Source: Acanthochromis polyacanthus
Taxonomy: Eukaryota > Chordata > Actinopteri > Pomacentridae
Length of the DNA: 64,000 nucleotides
Assembly (NCBI RefSeq): GCF_021347895.1
Contig: NC_067135.1
Coordinates: 1,833,820 to 1,897,819, forward strand
Reading direction: 5' to 3'
Below are positions 59,008 to 64,000 of the stretch, in pieces (position 1 is the first letter of the stretch; each line of letters opens with the position of its first letter). A model generated the notes under the pieces. It was not told the origin of the DNA. It was given only the letters and a program-made list of their open reading frames with translations, and searched no databases. The translations under genes and the position numbers were made by a program.

Positions 59008-60230
59008 TAGCTGATTCAACTATCTACTCAAATGGAAATAATGTTTCCTGTGGTATACCGCAGGGAAGCTGCCTAGGACCACTCCTGTTCTCTATATATA
59101 CAAATGACTTGCCATTAGTATTTAAAAAAGCAAAAATAGCAATGTATGCTGACGATTCAACAATCTATTCATCAGAAATTAAAATAGAAGAACTTCAAAA
59201 TGTTTTAATGACTGATTTAAAATCTATAGACGAGTGGGTCACAAATAACAAGCTTGCTTTAAACATTGGTAAGACAAAGAGCATTGTGTTTGGAACCAGA
59301 AATATGTTGTTGAATGAACCCAAACTGAATTTGGTGGTCAAAGATACAACTGTTGAGCAGGTCATGGAGATAAAACTTCTTGGTGTTGAGATTGATAATA
59401 AGCTATCCTGGTCTAAACATATTAGAACTGTGGCCCGTAAGATGGGCAGAGGTCTCTCAATGGTTAGAAGATGTTCTCATATGTTACCTCTGAACATGAC
59501 CACAGATGTTATAAAAACACTTGTACTGTCACAATTAGATTACTGTTCTGAAATTTGGTCATGTGCCGCTGCATCAGATTTAAACGTTTTACAAATAATT
59601 CAAAACAGAGCAGCTAGATGTGCTCTCAGACGTCCATTTAGAACGAATGTAAACTGGATGCATAATGTGTTGTCTTGGCTAAAGATAAATGAGAGATTTA
59701 AAGCATCACTGCTAAATTTGACAAGAAATATTATTGAATCCAAATTACCAAATATACTCTATCAAAGATTAGATTTCAGTTCCGATGTTCATTGTTATGA
59801 AACAAGACATGCCACAGAGGGCAGATTTAAATTACCTTCAGTAAAAGGAAATATGGGAACAAGTAGTGTAATGTACAGGGCTATGATAAATTGGAACTCT
59901 TTGCCAAGTGACGTCACTCATGCAAACAGTAAACGGCAGTTTAAATTTCTTTTAAAAAGGCATCTTTTGTTATATTAATTTTTTGGTCCAAAGGTATTTG
60001 TTTTTGTTTGTCTTTGTCTTTGCTTTTGTAAGATCTTTAAGTAGGTGTGTGTGGGTGTGAATGTGTGTGAATGGTTGGGGGGTGGGGGGGTCACTTTTAT
60101 TTTGGTATTATGTGGTGAAAAACAGGTGTAAAATGTTTTCTTTGTAATGCTGTTGGACTGACTCCAGGAAGAGTAGCTGCACATGTTGCAGCTAATGGAG
60201 TTCAGAATAAATACAAATACAAATACTATT
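59008..60230 (+). mobile_element. 5'-truncated non-LTR retrotransposon (CR1/L2/Jockey-like)
   Basis: Starts abruptly in AT-rich repeat DNA and ends with ATAAATACAAATACAAATAC, a short repeated 3' tail instead of poly(A). It encodes the C-terminal half of the ORF2 reverse transcriptase. Assignment within the CR1/L2/Jockey side of LINEs is inference. Confidence 0.8.
59010..59978 (+). pseudogene. LINE reverse transcriptase C-terminal half
   Basis: Open from about 59010 to the stop at 59978. RT motif 4 (CGIPQGSCLGPLLFSIYTND) and the catalytic YADD box (AMYADDSTIYS) are present, then the thumb (NKLALNIGKTKSIVFG, LLGVEIDNKLSWSKHI) and the LINE-typical tail (YCSEIWSCAA, IQNRAARCAL). The endonuclease and the N-terminal RT are missing through 5' truncation. 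No internal stop, so fairly young. Confidence 0.88.
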
Positions 60231-60929
60231 TAACTTATTGACAGGCCTGCTTTTTGACAGTCATTATGTAAATAAATATCTTTTTCCTGTGATTCTACCT
60301 GTAATTTAACAAAACTTAAAAATGTATTTACCATTGTTTAATTCTTAATATTCATAATTTTCTTTCAAATAAAACAAAACCTCAGTAAAACAATGATTTT
60401 TTTGCTTCTTTAAATCCAGTAAAAAAAAAAAAACTTTATAGTTTTAACTATTAGTCATTTTGGACACGAATTGAATAATTTTTGAGAAGTTTTTGTCATG
60501 TTTGACAAATTTTGAGGAATTTTGGATAAATTTAGACAAAAATTTATCTTGGACACGTTATGAGTCGTTTTGGGCACATCTTGAGTTACTGTGGAGAAGT
60601 TTTCGTCTTTTTAGACAAGAATTGGGTCATTTTGGACAAATTTGATTGATGGAAAGCGTCCTGGTTTGTTCAGTCTCAGATTGGTGTATCAGAAAAGGAT
60701 GCTTCAGGATTTATCAGGCCTTCAGGCTGCAGCAAACACAGTCAGAAACTTCACATGTTGTGTGTTAAAATGTAAATAAAGTTGTTGCTTAGTGAGTTTC
60801 ATCCGCTTTAGTTTGATGTTTGTTTAGACGTAAATCCTCCAGATCATTTTATCTCAACAGTCAGACTAACAGTCAGACATTTACTGACTGGAGGTAAATA
60901 ATAAACTCTGACTGGCCTTTATGGTGTTG

Positions 60930-60982
<53 letters not shown>

Positions 60983-61084
60983 CGTGTGTGTGTGGGCTGA
61001 GTTCTCCCACACCTTGGAGCGGAATGGAGCCAGGCTGAAGAGGGTAAACCGGTTCAGCAGGTATATGAGGCCTAGCCCGGCTTG
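60231..61084. other. Spacer upstream of ovol1 copy 2
   Basis: A TTTTGGACA-type degenerate repeat at about 60460-60650, a GT microsatellite at about 60932-60994, then the 63-bp island 61004-61066 shared with 29811-29873. No gene is recognised. Confidence 0.65.
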
Positions 61085-61371
61085 TTGTCACCGTTATTTC
61101 TGCCGCGCATGCGCGTTGCCGCCTGTTCCTGCTTTTTAAATGAGTACCTGTGCAGCTCGGTGACCCACCTCTGTTCCTCTCTCTGTGTGATCCGGCAGCT
61201 CTGCGCTCTCTCCCGTTATTCCGCAGCGGAGCCGTTTCCTGCTTTACCTGCTGCCGCCTCACCTGAGCTGCTCACCTGTCCGACGGGAACTTACCGGAGG
61301 GGAAAAGCGGCGGATCGAGCCGGTGGAGTTCGGAGGACAGCGTCCAGGTTTCCTGCGGGGCGGGACCCAGC
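61085..61371 (+). promoter_or_regulatory. ovol1: ovol1 copy 2 proximal promoter and 5' UTR
   Basis: Nearly identical to copy 1; NRF1 palindrome CGCGCATGCGCG at 61104-61115. Here the natural upstream DNA (61004 onward) is still attached, so this is the better candidate for the functional promoter. Confidence 0.6.
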
Positions 61372-61471
61372 ATGCCGAGGGCCTTTCTGGTGAAGAAGGC
61401 GAATGTGTCGCCGGGGAAGCGGAACTGGAGCGAGCTACCGGACGATGAGCGGGGCGACGTCTACGTCCCAG
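61372..61471 (+). CDS. ovol1: ovol1 first coding exon (copy 2, gene continues past window)
   Basis: Encodes the SNAG motif MPRAFLVKK and the OVOL1-type stretch NWSELPDDERGDVYVP, then a GTGAGT donor at 61472. Ovol1 is a C2H2 zinc-finger repressor of epithelial and germ-cell programmes; its four fingers are in later exons outside the window. Intron 1 continues past the point where copy 1 is broken (63702), so this copy is probably the complete gene. Confidence 0.88.
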
Positions 61472-62913
61472 GTGAGTCAATCAGCTACAGGAGGCCGGGT
61501 GGCGGCGGCTTTTACGCACAGATCGGGGGTTTAACGGTTTGGGTCCAGCGGCAGGTGGGGAGGGGGCCGGGCAGGGGGAGGGGGCCCGGCAGAGGGGGGG
61601 GGGGGGGGAGTAACGGGGCCACCGAATAACGGGAAACCGGTGGGATCAGCGGGGGCAGCTGCGCGTGTCTGAGCCAAACTTTTAAACTTTATTTGTAGTT
61701 TTTGTGAACAAACTGAAGCAGATCCAGGATCCGGTGGGACTCCCGGCTCACCTGTCCAGGTATCCGCGGCTGCTCTGTTCCTCTGTTCCTGTAAACTTCA
61801 CAGATCGACCTTCAACCCCTGATTGTGCTTTTCTTCCTCCCGGCCGCTCCTGAAATGAAGCTTAAACAGAGTCTAACTTCGATTAGTGCGGACCGAAAAT
61901 GTACCAAAAAGTCTAATTTGCTGATTAAAAAGCGTTATTTCGATCATCAGCTTCATATTAAAACTAAATTCTTCACTTTGTGTTCATAAATAGGATAATT
62001 ACATACAGAACCGTTAAAATCCGTTCAAATAAATAACATTTAATTCCAATCAGCTGCTTGGTTGAGTTACTTTTTGTGTGATTTAGGACAGAAACTCTCT
62101 CCTGGTTCCTTCTCCCAACACTTGAAGGCCTCCTCGGGTGATAATAATGACAAAACCAGCCTGTAAATGTGCCAGAGTTGAGGGTTTTCCATGTAAATGA
62201 GGCTTGTTGGAGCCTCCTCTGCTCCTCACAACAATCCCCATTGTTGGAGTTTTATTGTAAGACCAAGGCGGTATCAGATAACAAGTAACGGACTACACCC
62301 TAAACCTCTCCAGTCTCCCTCCCTGCCTCACCCTTCCCCCTCCGTGTCTGCCGCTCCTCTGTGGCTCCTCGTCTCCTCACCGTTAGCTTTTAATCATTGA
62401 CTTTTACATCCTCTCTGTGTTTGAAGCCGGAACGTTTGGATGAACTGAACCGGGACAACTTCCAGAGGCTTCAAAAACTCAACAAAACTAAGTTAAAAAT
62501 AAAAAAAAGCTCGAGTAAAAAACAAAACACCTTAATGAGCAGTTTCGTCACAAATCGTTTTAGTAGGAACCGCTGGAGTCCATGTTGGATCAGCGTTTGG
62601 ATGCATTTTACGCACCGAAATCAACACAACGAAAGCAAATTCTACCTACATTTCCACAGTCACACTCTATTTTTCAGATTTTTAAGGCGTGATCAAGAAC
62701 CAAAATCACTGTCAGCTCGAGAAAAGTTTAATCCCCCCCCCAAACATCCAGTTTGTCGTGAAGACTTTCCTCAAAGAGCCAAACAAAGAGCGCCTGTGCG
62801 TAATTACGCACGGTTACCATCTGACCAAACCCAGCAACGGTCTCAGCTACAGTTTCTGGTATGTGCCGTTACTTGATGTACCTGCCCGGTGTGTGTGTGT
62901 GCATGTCCTTTTG

Positions 62914-62976
<63 letters not shown>

Positions 62977-64000
62977 CACACGCACACACTGAGGTATGAT
63001 AATTGTCTTCAGAAACAGGCGTGTTGAATACTTTTATGAGGCGCCAGATGTCATCAGTTTAGACAGTTTTCTTTGTGTGTGCGTGTGTGTGCCTGTGTGT
63101 GTGCGTGTGAGGGTTTTATTTTTATCTCATAATCCACAAACATGTGCCAGGGCCTGTTTCTGATGGGTCACCAGCCTGAAATGTGTTCAGTTTTCATCCC
63201 AGTCTGACTCAAAGATGACGTTAAATTTAAAACAAACTGGACTCGTTAAAGCTGCAAAGTGTTTCAGGTTTGTGTTGATCGATTCTGCCTGATGATTTAA
63301 ACCGATCGTACACTTATTGAACTCTGACATCAACAGAAGTGACTATTTTTTAAACACAAGGTTTTAAGGATGTATTTAAAGTTGTAGAACACAGCAGAAG
63401 AAACATCAGGAAATAATTGTCACATCTTCGTTAAAAAAACAGTTTCACTCGGTTCATTTGAACAAAGCCATGAATAAACCGGTTCAACGGGTTCCTCTTT
63501 ATCCTGCACCTTTATAATAATCCCAATTATAACTGAATTTAAACGGAACAAAAAGTCCCAAAGAGAAAAAATCTGCTGAAGAAAATCTCATTGGAGCAAC
63601 TTAATTTTTTCAGTTTGTCAGTTTAGAAACGTGTTCATTTAAATAACATGGAACTAGTTTTTATTCATTTCTTCTTTCAATTTAAATAATATGAGAAAAC
63701 ACAAGTTTTTAAGTTGTTCACACTACTTAAACAAACTCACATTTTTAAATTGACACACTAAAAAAATTAGATTTTCTTCAGTAGATTTTTAATGTTCATG
63801 TTTTTGTTCATGTAGCAGCTTTTAAGAAATTAATTCAACAGCAAACTTTTGTCTGATGAACTTTATCTTACTCTCTTGTGAAACTTAAATCTCAAAAACA
63901 GCAAATGTGAAAACGTTAAATTACACACAAAATGAAGAAGATTCAACATTATGTCAACCGTAAAAAAAAAAAAATTCGAAAAGGTTTAATTTAAATCAGT
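61472..64000 (+). other. ovol1: ovol1 intron 1 (copy 2)
   Basis: G-rich tract at about 61555-61612, perfect palindrome GTGCGTAATTACGCAC at 62796-62811, and a CA repeat at about 62915-62988, longer than in copy 1. From 63703 on it is single-copy AT-rich DNA. No further exon is seen. Confidence 0.75.

Overview
This window is nuclear DNA from a ray-finned fish, most likely a percomorph teleost. The evidence is intron-containing vertebrate genes (cmas, ovol1, a B30.2-type TRIM), a teleost-type tRNA-derived SINE, a Tc1 element with IR/DR ends, several hAT and TTAA elements, a Gypsy-type LTR retrotransposon, and abundant CA repeats and minisatellites. I see no prokaryotic features, tRNA or rRNA genes, or CRISPR.

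Layout, left to right. (1) 1-1984: no gene recognised. (2) 1985-15477, plus strand: a 14-exon TRIM locus (RING, B-box, coiled coil, PRY-SPRY) with several apparent lesions; its introns hold a 1.2 kb 21-bp minisatellite, a CA repeat, a MITE-like element and a GCTA-rich repeat. (3) 15478-21158: spacer containing a complete Tc1 element with an uninterrupted 350-codon transposase frame. (4) 26421-21159, minus strand: an intact 8-exon cmas gene (435 aa, CMP-sialic acid synthetase), with a hAT element and a minisatellite in intron 1. (5) 26506-45422: nested repeats, comprising a broken L1 ORF1, a SINE, a 270-bp AT-rich repeat, a 5.1 kb terminal-inverted-repeat element encoding an Ulp1-like protease fragment (with a solo LTR inside it and a hAT inside that), and a decayed Gypsy-type retrotransposon on the minus strand that carries a MYND zinc finger next to its protease and has itself been hit by hAT, L1 and TTAA elements. 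(6) 45423-48011: promoter and first coding exon of ovol1, plus strand. (7) 48012-55798: a second copy of the TRIM 3' end, the spacer and an intact cmas. (8) 55799-61084: AT-rich DNA, a TTAA element and a 5'-truncated LINE. (9) 61085-64000: a second ovol1 promoter, exon 1 and intron, running off the window.

The main message is a recent head-to-tail tandem duplication. The unit runs from the penultimate TRIM exon through cmas to ovol1 intron 1. The junction, at about 48012, joins ovol1 intron 1 to TRIM exon 13. The result is two intact cmas genes that differ at five residues, an orphan ovol1 first exon, and a TRIM tail fragment. Because the copies are so similar, each serves as the empty-site control for insertions in the other. 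The Tc1 and the intron-1 hAT are both present only in copy 1, with exact target-site duplications against clean empty sites in copy 2. The DNA immediately upstream of the two cmas copies is unrelated, so their regulation may differ.

Coordinates of splice sites are by eye from GT/AG and frame; no alignment or database search was run.
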